Counted from the stretch's first letter, positions 7,754-16,794 are shown. The stretch is 64,000 nt of DNA from Paenibacillus silagei (GCF_017874735.1 NZ_JAGGLV010000013.1:62001-126000); one strand, 5' to 3'. The notes: generated by a model from the letters alone, not told the origin. Numbers and translations are program-made.

Positions 7754-8752
7754 CTAGAGCTTAAGATTACTGCTGTGTCCCGGAGACAGCTTCGCATCCG
7801 GATCAATATACACCTTGGCGTTATTGACTGCTGTTGGCGCTTCTCCGAATCCTACAGCGATCAGCTTCAGCTTACCCGGATAAGTCGTGATATCGCCAGC
7901 GGCGAAGATTCCCGGAATGCTGGTCTCCATGCGGGAGTCAACTACAATGGAGTTGCCCTCAATGTCGATTCCCCACTCGGCAATCGGGCCCAGAGAGGAG
8001 ACAAAGCCGAAATTGACAATAACGCTGTCTACTTCGATTTCTTGAGTTTCCTTGGTCTTGATATGGGACAAGGTGACCTTGGTAATGAATTCTTCACCGT
8101 GAAGCTCAGTGATCTCGGACGGCGTAATCACATTTACCTTAGAGGCCATCAGATTCTCTACACTATGCTCATGCGCACGGAATTTATCGCGGCGGTGAAT
8201 CAGGGTTACCTGTTCAGCGATCGGCTCCAGCATCAGCGCCCAGTCCACAGCGGAATCGCCGCCGCCGCTGATCAGCACCTTTTTATCCTTATAAGCATTC
8301 AGATCATTTACGAAATAATGCAGGTTGGCTTTCTCGAAGCGCTGTGCATCCGGTACCTCCAGACGCCGCGGCTCAAATGCGCCTACGCCTGCCGTGATGA
8401 TAATGGCTTTGCTGTGATATTCAGCCTTGTCGGTGGTGACGGTGAAATGGCGCTCACCCTGCTTCACAACCGATACGACCTTCTCCTCCAGACGGATATC
8501 GGACTGGAACAGCTCCATCTGCCGGGACAGGTTGTCCACCAGCTCCTGTGCGGTAATTTTGGGGAAGCCGGCGACATCGTAAATATATTTCTCAGGATAC
8601 AGAGCAGCAAGCTGCCCTCCGAGTTGGGGCATACTCTCAATAAGGGTTACTGAAGCCTGGCGCATACCGCCGTAAAATGCGGCAAACATACCGGCTGGTC
8701 CTCCGCCTATAATCAGCAGATCGCTCATAGGAACGGTTTGCTCTAATGTCAC
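7754..8752 (-). CDS. yumC: Ferredoxin--NADP+ reductase, thioredoxin-reductase-like
   Basis: 332 residues, the same length as B. subtilis YumC. It has the FAD motif [14 protein letters not shown] near residue 17, the NADPH-binding [11 protein letters not shown] in the middle, and the FAD-closing [22 protein letters not shown] near the end. The CxxC of true thioredoxin reductases is absent, as in this family, which passes electrons between NADPH and ferredoxin or flavodoxin in the cytoplasm. The start is GTG, with GGAGGT ten bases upstream. Divergent from it is a type II NADH dehydrogenase, a neighbourhood similar to the yumB/yumC/yuiB region of Bacillus. Confidence 0.9.
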   Translation of the reverse strand: MTLEQTVPMSDLLIIGGGPAGMFAAFYGGMRQASVTLIESMPQLGGQLAALYPEKYIYDVAGFPKITAQELVDNLSRQMELFQSDIRLEEKVVSVVKQGERHFTVTTDKAEYHSKAIIITAGVGAFEPRRLEVPDAQRFEKANLHYFVNDLNAYKDKKVLISGGGDSAVDWALMLEPIAEQVTLIHRRDKFRAHEHSVENLMASKVNVITPSEITELHGEEFITKVTLSHIKTKETQEIEVDSVIVNFGFVSSLGPIAEWGIDIEGNSIVVDSRMETSIPGIFAAGDITTYPGKLKLIAVGFGEAPTAVNNAKVYIDPDAKLSPGHSSNLKL

Positions 8753-8969
8753 GTAATATTACACCTCCGAGTTGATAGTTTCAATTTGCCATACAAGCGT
8801 ACCTACTCATTATAAACATAGTCTCACCTGCCTGCAAAGGCCTTGATTTCAAAGAAAAAGTGTGACATTTTGTTGTATGATTATATTTGATTAAAACGAT
8901 ACTAAGGTTTACAATGGATATGGTTATTTTAGAAATCCTTTAAGTTTTATTGGAAATTCTTCTGAATTT

Positions 8970-8987
8970 AAGTGTATAAATTCACAA
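8970..8987. promoter_or_regulatory. Candidate Rex operator
   Basis: AAGTGTATAAATTCACAA matches the redox-repressor pattern TTGTGAA-N4-TTCACAA at 11 of 14 defined bases, with the right half perfect. It is about 65 bases before the NADH dehydrogenase start. Rex controls ndh in Bacillus; here this is only a motif match. Confidence 0.3.
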
Positions 8988-9053
8988 AAGAAACCTGATT
9001 TTTTTACAAAAAATAACACATAGACAGATTCACCTGTTGGAAGGAGCCGGAAC

Positions 9054-10247
9054 ATGAGCAGTATTCCCAAAATCGTTATTCTAGGCGCGGGGTATGGAGG
9101 GATTTTGACCGCCCAGCGGCTGCAGAAAGCTTTGAATTATAATGAAGCCGATGTAACCCTGGTTAACCGCCATGAATATCACTATTTCACGACCCATCTG
9201 CATATGCCTGCAGCGGGCACGGACAGCATCGAGCATACACGCGTATCTATCTCCAAATTAATCGATGAGTTCAAGATCGATCTTGTCAAATCCTCGGTGC
9301 AGGAGATCCGCACCCAGCAGAAGAAGGTTATTCTGGAGGACGGAACGCTCTCGTATGATTACCTAGTGATTGCCCTTGGCGGTGAGCCTGAAACGTTCGG
9401 GATTCCGGGACTCGACAAATATGCGCTAACCATCCGCAGCATCAACTCTGTGCGGCTGATCCGGGAGCATATCCAGTACCAGTTCGCCAAATATAAGAAT
9501 GAGAATAATGCACAGGAGCATATCAACTTCGTCATTGGCGGCGCGGGCTTCAGCGGGATTGAATTTGTTGCGGAGCTGGCTGACCGGATTCCTGCACTAT
9601 GCAAAGAATTTGATGTCGATCCAAGCATGGTCAACATCTATAATATAGAAGCTGCGCCTACGGCTCTGCCGGGGTTCGCGCCTGAGCTGGTTGAGCATGC
9701 CATGACCGTACTCACCAAGAAGGGGGTAACCTTCAAGATGGGCGTAGCGATCAAGGAATGCCTGCCTGGCGGCGTGATTCTGGCCACGGGTGAAGAGATC
9801 AAGGCTTCCACCATTGTATGGACCGGCGGTATCCGCGGGAACCGTCTGATCGAGGCTGCCGGCTTCGAAGCGATGCGCGGACGGGTGAAGGTAGACGAAT
9901 ATCTGCGGGCTCCGGGACATGAGAACATCTTCATCATTGGTGACGGCTCCCTCATGATTAATCCTGAAGGGCGTCCTTACCCGCCGACGGCACAGATTGC
10001 AATGCAGCAGGGAGAATGCTGTGCGCATAATCTAGTAGCGGCCATCCGCAGCCAGCAGCCGAAGAAATTCGCCTTCAGCAACAAGGGGACCGTAGCTTCA
10101 CTTGGTAAGGGCCAGGGAATTGCCGTAGTCGGCGAGAAGACCTACAAAGGCTGGAAGGCAGCGCAACTGAAGAAGGTTGTCGATATGCGCTACCTGCTCA
10201 TCATCGGCGGCATCCCGCTCGTGCTCAAAAAAGGAAGATTCCTCTAA
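9054..10247 (+). CDS. Type II NADH dehydrogenase (NDH-2)
   Basis: 397 residues with two Rossmann folds: GAGYGGILTAQRL at about residue 11 (FAD) and IGGAGFSGIEFVAEL at about 162 (NADH), then WTGGIRGN and GDGSLMINPEGRPYPPTAQIAMQQG, the FAD/quinone-side motif. The C-terminal amphipathic segment (MRYLLIIGGIPLVLKKGRF) suits membrane association. NDH-2 oxidises NADH and reduces menaquinone without pumping protons. The closest named Bacillus relatives are YumB/YutJ and Ndh. GGAAGGAG precedes the ATG. It is divergent from yumC and 1 bp before a small acidic-tailed gene. Confidence 0.88.
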   Translation: MSSIPKIVILGAGYGGILTAQRLQKALNYNEADVTLVNRHEYHYFTTHLHMPAAGTDSIEHTRVSISKLIDEFKIDLVKSSVQEIRTQQKKVILEDGTLSYDYLVIALGGEPETFGIPGLDKYALTIRSINSVRLIREHIQYQFAKYKNENNAQEHINFVIGGAGFSGIEFVAELADRIPALCKEFDVDPSMVNIYNIEAAPTALPGFAPELVEHAMTVLTKKGVTFKMGVAIKECLPGGVILATGEEIKASTIVWTGGIRGNRLIEAAGFEAMRGRVKVDEYLRAPGHENIFIIGDGSLMINPEGRPYPPTAQIAMQQGECCAHNLVAAIRSQQPKKFAFSNKGTVASLGKGQGIAVVGEKTYKGWKAAQLKKVVDMRYLLIIGGIPLVLKKGRFL

Positions 10248-10248
10248 G

Positions 10249-10527
10249 ATGCGCCACTGCAGCGTGCAAGTACGCGGACTGCTGACGCGCGAGGAGCTGG
10301 ACCGCTATAATGCTCTGATTGAGGTAGGCTCTTATCTGGAGGATCAGACGCGGTATGATCTAGCCTACAATATCCAGAAGGAAATCGACATTCTCATTCT
10401 CCCGGCCATCGAACGCCTGAAGGATAAGGGCCGCGCGCGTGACCGGGCGACGGCTGAATATCTGGAGAGTCTGCGTGACGGGGACGAAGACGAAGACGAA
10501 GAGGACGATAAGGAACCTTCGGCATAA
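10249..10527 (+). CDS. Hypothetical protein with acidic tail
   Basis: 92 residues starting MRHCSVQVRGLLTREELD. A predicted helical body (EELDRYNALIEVGSYLEDQTRYDLAYNI) ends in a run of Asp/Glu (GDEDEDEEDDKE). No family recognised. The frame is open further upstream inside the NADH dehydrogenase gene, but ATG at 10249, one base after that stop with AAGGAAG before it, is the sensible start. The tight junction implies co-transcription, possibly co-translation, with the NDH-2 gene. Confidence 0.65.
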   Translation: MRHCSVQVRGLLTREELDRYNALIEVGSYLEDQTRYDLAYNIQKEIDILILPAIERLKDKGRARDRATAEYLESLRDGDEDEDEEDDKEPSA

Positions 10528-10556
10528 GTGGAGGTAGAAAAGACGTACAATGCAAA

Positions 10557-10583
10557 GAGAGCCGTGCTTGCAACGCGGCTCTC
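10557..10583 (-). terminator. Hairpin between the acidic-tail gene and hemQ
   Basis: GAGAGCCG/CGGCTCTC around an 11-base loop; on the minus strand it is followed by TTTG. A second pair, AAATAGACCGC/GCGGTCTATTT, lies at 10635-10675, nearer hemQ. One or both probably end hemQ transcription; the T-tracts are poor. Confidence 0.45.
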
Positions 10584-10688
10584 GGGTGCAATAGCCGCTT
10601 TTAAGGGCGGTAGGCCTCGGACAAACAGGATACGACAAATAGACCGCATACCTTTGCTAGAGGGGGCGGTCTATTTGCGTTTATGCTG

Positions 10689-11447
10689 TTACAGCTTCAG
10701 CATCTCCTCAAACGATTCTTCGTTCAGCAGGTTGCCGACATAGAAGGGGCCGAACTCTCCGTAGCGGGCGCTGACTTCATCGAAGCGCATCTCGTAGACG
10801 AGCTTCTTGAACTGCAGGGCATCCTCGGCGAACAGAGTCACGCCCCACTCCCAGTCATCGAAGCCGACGGAGCCGGTGATGATCTGCTTCACCTTGCCGG
10901 CATAGCTGCGTCCGATCAGGCCGTGCGAATACATCAGCTCCCGGCGTTTCTCCATATCCAGCATGTACCAGTTGTCGGCAAGCTCACGCTTCTTGTTCAT
11001 CGGGTAGAAGCAGATATGCTTCATTTGCGGCAGTACAGGCTTCAGCCTGGCAGCGACATGCGGGTTCAACATCGGATCGCTGCCGTCACCGGCACTTCCT
11101 CCTGCGGCGTAGTTGCTGAGCTCAACGATGCTTACATAGGAATAAGCCTTCGTAGTATATTGGGCAAAGGCGATTTTGTTAAAAGCGGTCTCCAGCGCAT
11201 TCAGCGCCTCCAGACTCTCTCTCAGAAACATCATCACGAAATCAGCCTTCTGGCCCACGATGGAATAGACAGCAGTGCTACCCTCCTTCGCTTCCTCGAC
11301 AGGTCCCCACTCCTGCATGAAGGCATGCAGCTCCTCCAGGGCCACTGCCCGTTCCTCGTCATCGGCTGCCGTCCAGGCTGTCCAGTTCAGTGAGCGGAAG
11401 TCATGCAGCGCATACCAGCCTTCCAGTGTTAAAGCGGCTTCGTTCAA
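10689..11447 (-). CDS. hemQ: Coproheme decarboxylase (HemQ)
   Basis: 252 residues of the chlorite-dismutase-like family in its Gram-positive HemQ form. HemQ turns iron-coproporphyrin III into protoheme with peroxide in the last step of the coproporphyrin pathway. Family signs: [12 protein letters not shown] with the catalytic tyrosine region, and [14 protein letters not shown] with the proximal haem histidine; the C-terminal [29 protein letters not shown] is typical. GTG at 11456 is in frame but sits directly on the AAGGAG; the TTG at 11445-11447, eight bases beyond that Shine-Dalgarno, is a better start. It is encoded beside NDH-2 and ferredoxin reductase genes, a redox/haem neighbourhood. 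Confidence 0.9.
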   Translation of the reverse strand: MNEAALTLEGWYALHDFRSLNWTAWTAADDEERAVALEELHAFMQEWGPVEEAKEGSTAVYSIVGQKADFVMMFLRESLEALNALETAFNKIAFAQYTTKAYSYVSIVELSNYAAGGSAGDGSDPMLNPHVAARLKPVLPQMKHICFYPMNKKRELADNWYMLDMEKRRELMYSHGLIGRSYAGKVKQIITGSVGFDDWEWGVTLFAEDALQFKKLVYEMRFDEVSARYGEFGPFYVGNLLNEESFEEMLKL

Positions 11448-11715
11448 GTTGTTCACTCCTTATAGGTTATCGGTGGAATATCCTCGCGTAAAATCTTCTT
11501 GGTCCGCATACCTTAAATATGTATGAACATAGGTCGGGTGCTATTTGCATTGTAGCGCAGCGGGCGGCAGAGAGCAAACGCCAAGGCCGCCATTCATGCG
11601 AATTCCGGTATTGAGCGCGATAATGTTCATTGCTTCGCTACATTTTTTCTAGTAAACTTACTATTATATAAGCTTGGGTGTGCGGTTCTTTATAGAGAGA
11701 GGGGATGGCGGTACG

Positions 11716-12012
11716 ATGGGCTTTATTCCGGTGTTTGTTCTGGCCGTTTTATTCTTTGTGATGATGTTCGGCATTGGCTTCATTCTTAACATGCTGATGA
11801 AGACTACCTGGTTCCCTGCCTATCTGTTCGTCATTGTCATTCTTCCGGTGGTGGTCTACTCCATCTGGGACCGGAGCGCGATGTCCTTATGGGAGCACCT
11901 CTCTACCTTCCACATTGTGGATTATCTTACCGGGGTAGCCGGTCTTGCCGGAGCGGTGCTGAGCGGCTGGACCATTCAGAAGCTGCGGCTGGGCGGATAC
12001 AAGATGTTCTAA
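11716..12012 (+). CDS. yuiB: YuiB-like membrane protein
   Basis: 98 residues starting MGFIPVFVLAVLFFVMMFGIGFILNMLMK. Two to three spans: residues about 3-25, 32-50 and 70-88. The N-terminal FGIGFxLNMLxxxTW is what I recognise as YuiB of Bacillus, a conserved membrane protein of unknown function in the yumC-yumB neighbourhood. The frame is open from 11674, but the hydrophobic start and GAGAGGGG upstream favour ATG 11716. A good terminator follows. Confidence 0.7.
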   Translation: MGFIPVFVLAVLFFVMMFGIGFILNMLMKTTWFPAYLFVIVILPVVVYSIWDRSAMSLWEHLSTFHIVDYLTGVAGLAGAVLSGWTIQKLRLGGYKMF

Positions 12013-12039
12013 GCGCTGCCTGAAGGGCGGTACAACAAG

Positions 12040-12081
12040 AAACGGCTAATCTCCTGTAATGGGGTGAGCCGTTTTTTTCTT
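12040..12081 (+). terminator. Terminator after yuiB
   Basis: AAACGGCT pairs with AGCCGTTT, followed by a run of seven T. Confidence 0.8.
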
Positions 12082-12192
12082 TTCCGCCAGAAGAGCCAAG
12101 GATTCATCTTTATTTTACATTTTCGGCCGGGTGTTTTGTGATAGAATAGAAATCTATATGAATTCGTATAGAAGAGGGGGAGGTATCCGCAG

Positions 12193-13743
12193 ATGCGTAT
12201 GAGCAACCTGCATCATTTCACTGAACATCACCGGTACTGCGTGTCCCGCGAATTCGGTCTAAGCCAGCTGGATGGACGTATGCTGGGCTCAGTCTATCAG
12301 CCAATGGTAGGCGCGTTCGCCATCAGCCTGTACAGATTGCTGTTCGAGCATATTCCGGCTGAATCTATCGGTTACTCCGGTGTGGAGCAGCAGCGCAGGC
12401 TCTTTATGACCCTGGGCGTTGAACCCAACGAGAAGGGCCGTAAATATATGGTAGACCAGGCTTCCCGGCTGGAGGCGGTGGGACTGCTGCAGACCTGCCG
12501 GCTGTATGCCGCGGAGAATGATGATTATATGTACGAATACGAGTTAATGCCGCCGCTGTCGCCGGCTGATTTCTTTGCAACCCAGCATCTGACGCTGCTG
12601 CTCCGGGATAAGATCGGCAAGTTCGCTGTGCTGTCGCTGCGTGAGCAGTTCTGGCACCGGGAACCGGAGGAATGGAGCGGGCGGTCGCTCGGGAAAGAGA
12701 ATATTTCACTGCCCTTTTATGATATTTTTGAGCTGAATACCCATGTGATCGACTATGAGCTGGAGCAGGCGCTGGCCGAGGTAGCCTCCGTGCGTCAGCC
12801 CGGCACCACTCAGGCGGTTGAGCCGAATATAGCCTACAGCGATATTATCCTGCGCTTCCCGCGTGAATCGGTGAACCGTGCGCATGTTGAGAAGCTGCGT
12901 TTTGACCATAACCAGATGGGTGTCATTAATTATGTGGCCCGCAAATACGAGCTTGGCCCGCAGGATGTATGCCGTCTGCTGGATGAGGATGATGTCTTCA
13001 CGCCGGACGGAGAGGTGATTCTGGATACGCTGCAGTACAAGGCAAGCCAGCATTTCCGTCAGGATAGGAAGCGTCAGGAGAAAAGAGAGATTGCTGCCGC
13101 CAAGGTAGTGTCGCTGCGCTCCGCCGCTGAGGAAGAGAGTGATCCCTCCGCAGTGCCGGTGGAGCAGGCTGTCGAAATGGAGTTCTATGTAGAAGTGCCT
13201 CCGCAATTTCTGTCCAAATGCGACATTCACCAATATAATATGATGCTGCGCAACGAGCCTTATACACGGCTGTTACAGACGTTCTTCCCGGGGGCAGTTC
13301 CGGGCCAGTTGATGGATATCTTCGAGAAGATTGATCTGAACTATAAGCTCAGCGGCGAAGTGATCAATGTCCTGATCCATTATCTGATGACGATGGTGGC
13401 TTCCGGCGGCGATCAGCGGATGAACCGCAACTTCGTGGAGGCGATTGCCTCCAATATGCTGGTGAAGCAGGTGAATACTTACGAGAAGGCCGTGCGCTAT
13501 ATCCGTGACCAGTCGAAGGTGAAGGGCAAGGGGGCGGCTTCCGCCTCCTCCGGCACAGGCACTGCGGGAGCCCGCCAGCGTTCGTATACGAAGAGCGGCG
13601 GGCGGTCCGGCAAGCAGGAGATTCCGATTGCAGTAAATAACAGAAGTACCGGAACTGTATCTGACGAGGAATTTGAGGCTATGCTAAAAATGGCTGCGGA
13701 ATTTGAAGCGAATAAAAAAAAGGATACTTCAGATGCTAATTAA
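12193..13743 (+). CDS. dnaB: Replication initiation and membrane attachment protein DnaB
   Basis: 516 residues, related to B. subtilis DnaB (472 residues), which with DnaD and DnaI loads the replicative helicase DnaC at oriC and at restarting forks. The N-terminal winged-helix part begins near FTEHHRYCVSREFGLS; the DnaD-like C-terminal domain includes LNYKLSGEVINVLIHYLM and NRNFVEAIASNMLVKQVNTYEKAVRYI, typical of the helical module that binds DNA and DnaI. A Ser/Gly/Ala-rich linker precedes the last 25 residues. AGAGGGGGAGG lies before the ATG. It is followed 14 bp later by dnaI; base composition shifts to AT-rich in its last ~20 codons. Confidence 0.9.
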   Translation: MRMSNLHHFTEHHRYCVSREFGLSQLDGRMLGSVYQPMVGAFAISLYRLLFEHIPAESIGYSGVEQQRRLFMTLGVEPNEKGRKYMVDQASRLEAVGLLQTCRLYAAENDDYMYEYELMPPLSPADFFATQHLTLLLRDKIGKFAVLSLREQFWHREPEEWSGRSLGKENISLPFYDIFELNTHVIDYELEQALAEVASVRQPGTTQAVEPNIAYSDIILRFPRESVNRAHVEKLRFDHNQMGVINYVARKYELGPQDVCRLLDEDDVFTPDGEVILDTLQYKASQHFRQDRKRQEKREIAAAKVVSLRSAAEEESDPSAVPVEQAVEMEFYVEVPPQFLSKCDIHQYNMMLRNEPYTRLLQTFFPGAVPGQLMDIFEKIDLNYKLSGEVINVLIHYLMTMVASGGDQRMNRNFVEAIASNMLVKQVNTYEKAVRYIRDQSKVKGKGAASASSGTGTAGARQRSYTKSGGRSGKQEIPIAVNNRSTGTVSDEEFEAMLKMAAEFEANKKKDTSDAN

Positions 13744-13757
13744 AAGAAGGTGAGAAT

Positions 13758-14717
13758 ATGGAATCAATGGGTGATGTCCTTCGTTCAATGAATAATTCTG
13801 AATTGCGCCAACGTTCTCGTGCTCTGGAAGATAGCTTGTTTAATAATCCTTTGATAAAAAAGCTTCAGGCAGATCATCCAGAGTTAGAAGAATCTCGATG
13901 GAAGCTCAATATAAGCAGACTTTATCAATATGTTGAAGATAATAATCACTGTTCCAACTGTCCTGGTCTTGAAAAATGTCCCAATGATTTCCCAGGTCAT
14001 TTTAGTAAACTTACTGTAGAGGCTGTGAATGGTTCCCCTGATTTATATGAACGTAAAACTCCGTGTTCTTTAAAAATAGCTAAAGATAAAGAAAATAGTA
14101 TTCGAAAACGTATTCGTAGTTTTTATGTTGACGAACGTGTACTTAATGAGGGGTATAACCTTGTTGATATAATTGGAAAAGACAAAGAGCGTGCTAAAGA
14201 TGTAAAACTTATTTTTCAATATATCAATGAAACTAAAGCTAGGGGCCTTGTTCCTCAAGGCTTATATCTTTACGGAGGTTTTGGAGTAGGCAAAACATTT
14301 TTGATGTGTTACCTTCTTCATGAATTAGCCGTTGCTGGGTATAGCGGTGTCATTGTGTATATGCCTGATTTTATAGAGGATTTGAAATCGATTATGTTAG
14401 AGGGTCAGAAGCTTAAGGAAACAGTAGAGACTTTAAAAAATTGCGATGTATTAATCTTTGACGATATTGGTGCTGAGAATCTCAACCCTTGGGCTCGTGA
14501 TCACGTACTAGGTGCGATTTTAAACTATAGGATGAATCGTAAACCAACTTTTTATACCTCGAATTATCCACTAGAGGGGCTCGAGAAGCATCTTAGCTTC
14601 ACCAGCAAGGACGGTGAAGAGGTCTACAAGGGCCAGCGGCTGATGGACCGGATTGCCCCGTTCGTAGAGGTGATTCCGCTGCATGGGGAGAACCAGCGTG
14701 GCAGGGCCAGAGGGTAA
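13758..14717 (+). CDS. dnaI: Helicase loader DnaI
   Basis: 319 residues (B. subtilis DnaI: 311). The N-terminal zinc module has Cys65, Cys68, Cys74 and Cys103 in HCSNCPGLEKC and PCSL. The AAA+ domain has Walker A GGFGVGKT (173-180), Walker B VLIFDD (231-236) and sensor 1 TFYTSN (264-269). It loads the replicative helicase together with DnaB. AAGGTGAG precedes the ATG. Oddity: the first ~270 codons are AT-rich (32% GC in 13921-13980) whereas the last ~48 codons return to the local composition (60% in 14641-14700), pointing to a recombination joint near 14575. Confidence 0.92.
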   Translation: MESMGDVLRSMNNSELRQRSRALEDSLFNNPLIKKLQADHPELEESRWKLNISRLYQYVEDNNHCSNCPGLEKCPNDFPGHFSKLTVEAVNGSPDLYERKTPCSLKIAKDKENSIRKRIRSFYVDERVLNEGYNLVDIIGKDKERAKDVKLIFQYINETKARGLVPQGLYLYGGFGVGKTFLMCYLLHELAVAGYSGVIVYMPDFIEDLKSIMLEGQKLKETVETLKNCDVLIFDDIGAENLNPWARDHVLGAILNYRMNRKPTFYTSNYPLEGLEKHLSFTSKDGEEVYKGQRLMDRIAPFVEVIPLHGENQRGRARG

Positions 14718-14727
14718 TAAATAGAAT

Positions 14728-14765
14728 AAGGGGTCCCAGTCCATGTGATGGCTGGGGCCCCTTTT
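14728..14765 (+). terminator. Terminator after dnaI
   Basis: AAGGGGTCCCAG pairs with CTGGGGCCCCTT (one mismatch), then TT. It ends the dnaB-dnaI operon. Confidence 0.85.
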
Positions 14766-14867
14766 GTGCAAATATAAGAGTGTAGAGGTTTCACGCTATA
14801 CATTATCCTTCTATTAGCTATATGGATTGAACTTGAAAATATGCTGAAAGGGAAAAGTGGCGGAGGG

Positions 14868-14990
14868 GAATTTTGGAACTGTAGGAGCGATAGCGTCCGC
14901 CTTTGTCACCGGATTTCTACCGCTAATAGCGGTACTAAGCATGAAATCTGGGGACAACAGCGGCCGGAAGTCCAAACATTCTCTGGAGTC
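14868..14990. repeat. Long palindromic intergenic element
   Basis: Left arm 14895-14917 (starting GTCCGCC) and right arm 14943-14965 (ending GCGGCC) are each 23 bases, imperfectly complementary. Between them is a perfect inner hairpin ACCGCTaatAGCGGT (14919-14933). Weaker complementarity continues outside (GAATTTTGGAACT against AAGTCCAAACATTC). The element fills most of the gap between dnaI and the convergent GH43 gene. The overlapping 65-codon reading frame (14857-15054) has no homology I recognise and I do not call it a gene. Confidence 0.6.
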
Positions 14991-15050
14991 ACGGCCATCC
15001 CATTACAGAAAAAATAAAAGTACAATCTATATAGTTAGAGTTAGCCGGAT

Positions 15051-16424
15051 TTAGCTGGCGCTGAATTTCCACCAGTTGATATTGAACAAGTATCCGCTGC
15101 CGCCTGTGAATTTCAGGTAAAGGTCATGAGTCCCGCTTGCTCCGCTGACTGTGCAGTTCTTAGTCACCCAGCTCTGCCAGCCCCCGGTATTCTGCACTGC
15201 ACAGGTGCCGACCAGCGTTCCTGTCGGACTGTCCAGCCGCAGCTCAATATTACCGCCGCTGCCTGCTGACGCTACCCGGGCCTCGAAGGCTGCGGCTCCG
15301 GCGCCGAAGTTCACATTTTTGATTTTGAGATAATCGCCGTGATCTATGAAGCCGACATTCATTCCCCCGTCCGTATCTGAGGTGGTCTCGGTCTCTACCC
15401 CAGCCGCCCATGCACTGGTCTCGGCTTGTGTTCTGACATAGGGGTTAAGGGTGGCGATGGGCTGCGGCCCGGCGGTTGTCATGTTGATGACCGGGAAGCT
15501 TCCGTCCGCGTTGTAGGTGAATTGCTCTACCCCCACTGACCGGGTGAAGCCACCCCCTCCAGGCAAGGCACCATTATGGTAAAAGAAATAGGAGCGGCCT
15601 TTGAAGTCGATGATGCCCGGGTGATTCGTGAAACTCCCGCCCTGGGTGGGCATAATGACCCCTCTGTACTTCCACGGGCCGGTAGGCGAAGAACTGGTGG
15701 AATAAGCGATATTCTCAGGAATGCCGCTTGCGGCGTAGACCATGTAGTATAAGCTGCCGCGCTTGTAGAACCAGGGTCCTTCTTCGTAGAGGGTTGGTCT
15801 GTCAGCATTGCCGTTTCGCACACCGAAGCTGTCTGTGGTCATAGGCACCTGGACAATACCCGTACTCTGGTTGTAGGAGATCATATCCGGGTTCAGCTTC
15901 ACATATTTCAGTGTCGGATTCCCCCAGTAGAGATAGGCCTGGCCGTCACTGTCTACATATACCGTAGGATCGATGTCGCCCCAGCTGCTGGAGACGAGCG
16001 GCCCTCCGATAGCGTCCACGAACGGGCCGGTCGGGCTGCTGGAGACGGCGACGCCGATGGCGGGCCGTCCGAGCGAAGTGCTTTTTGCCGTGACATAAAA
16101 GTAGAATTTGCCGTTGCGCTCAATGACCTGGCTGGCCCAAGCTTCTCCGCTCGACCAGCTAAACGCCTTATAAGATAGCGGTGACCCGTGATCCGTCCAG
16201 TTCGCCATGTCCTTGGAAGAATAGACCCTCCAATCATTCATCGTATAGTAGGTCGAGTTGTCTTCGTCATGTCCGGTGTACAGGTAGACCGTATCATTGT
16301 ATACAAGCGGGGCCGGGTCTGCCGTGTAGATGGTCTGTACAACAGGGTTGTCAGCGAACGATACCGGGGAATATAGCGCCGATGCCAACAAGCCTGCGAC
16401 AGCAAGGCTGACAAGCTTTTTCAT
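15051..16424 (-). CDS. Secreted GH43 arabinofuranosidase with CBM6
   Basis: 457 residues: signal peptide (MKKLVSLAVAGLLASALYSP, cleavage near SFA-DN), a five-bladed beta-propeller GH43 domain to about residue 325, and a C-terminal CBM6. Catalytic regions: YTADPAPLVYNDTVYLYTGHDE (general base Asp), GDIDPTVYVDSDGQAYLYWG (pKa-modulating Asp) and YEEGPWFYKRGSLYYMVYA (acid Glu). The layout matches XynD-type arabinoxylan arabinofuranohydrolases that remove arabinose from xylan. CBM6 signs: YVRTQAETSAWAAGVETE and GDYLKIKNVNFG. GGAGGAAGG precedes the ATG; a GAAAGCGCTC core resembling a weak cre site lies about 27 bases upstream (16451-16464). No transporter is adjacent. Confidence 0.88.
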   Translation of the reverse strand: MKKLVSLAVAGLLASALYSPVSFADNPVVQTIYTADPAPLVYNDTVYLYTGHDEDNSTYYTMNDWRVYSSKDMANWTDHGSPLSYKAFSWSSGEAWASQVIERNGKFYFYVTAKSTSLGRPAIGVAVSSSPTGPFVDAIGGPLVSSSWGDIDPTVYVDSDGQAYLYWGNPTLKYVKLNPDMISYNQSTGIVQVPMTTDSFGVRNGNADRPTLYEEGPWFYKRGSLYYMVYAASGIPENIAYSTSSSPTGPWKYRGVIMPTQGGSFTNHPGIIDFKGRSYFFYHNGALPGGGGFTRSVGVEQFTYNADGSFPVINMTTAGPQPIATLNPYVRTQAETSAWAAGVETETTSDTDGGMNVGFIDHGDYLKIKNVNFGAGAAAFEARVASAGSGGNIELRLDSPTGTLVGTCAVQNTGGWQSWVTKNCTVSGASGTHDLYLKFTGGSGYLFNINWWKFSAS

Positions 16425-16570
16425 TCTTCCTTCCTCCTCAAAATAGGGTATAAGAGCGCTTTCGCATACAGAGTAACATGGCTCCTGTGAAACAAAAATG
16501 TGTTTTCTTTTTATTAAATTGTAAATTTATGTTATTGTTACTGAATCTCGATGGAGCACAAAATGAACGC

Positions 16571-16615
16571 AAAAAAAATCCGGCATCCCGCCCTGACCTG
16601 GGCAAAGAATACCGG
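16571..16615 (-). terminator. Terminator of the 53-residue membrane peptide gene
   Basis: On the minus strand TCCGGTAT pairs with ATGCCGGA, with an inner GCCC/GGGC stem, followed by eight T. Confidence 0.8.
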
Positions 16616-16632
16616 ACACTGCAGCTAAGCAG

Positions 16633-16794
16633 CTATTCGGACAAATACTTGATGATTACCATTCCGAAGAAGACCACGGTCATGAAGCCGGTCATTCCGA
16701 AGAAACCGGCCAGCAGATCACCGAGATCGTTGCGGGGCTCCTCATTGATATGCTCCCGCGGGTCACGGACCTGTGCGTTGACATTGACGTCCAT
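16633..16794 (-). CDS. Small single-span membrane protein, 53 residues
   Basis: Starts MDVNVNAQVRDPREHINEEP, a charged N-terminal half, then LGDLLAGFFGMTGFMTVVFF with the rest of a hydrophobic segment (about residues 27-48), ending IIKYLSE. AAGGAGG stands nine bases before the ATG, and a good terminator with eight T follows the stop, so it has its own short transcription unit on the minus strand. No family recognised. It may be a sporulation or stress membrane peptide; that is a guess from size only. Confidence 0.75.
   Translation of the reverse strand: MDVNVNAQVRDPREHINEEPRNDLGDLLAGFFGMTGFMTVVFFGMVIIKYLSE

Noticed and set aside
14857-15054. 65-codon frame with a hydrophobic start
   Set aside because: It overlaps the nested palindromic element, starts with GTG after a poor ribosome site and shows no recognisable family.
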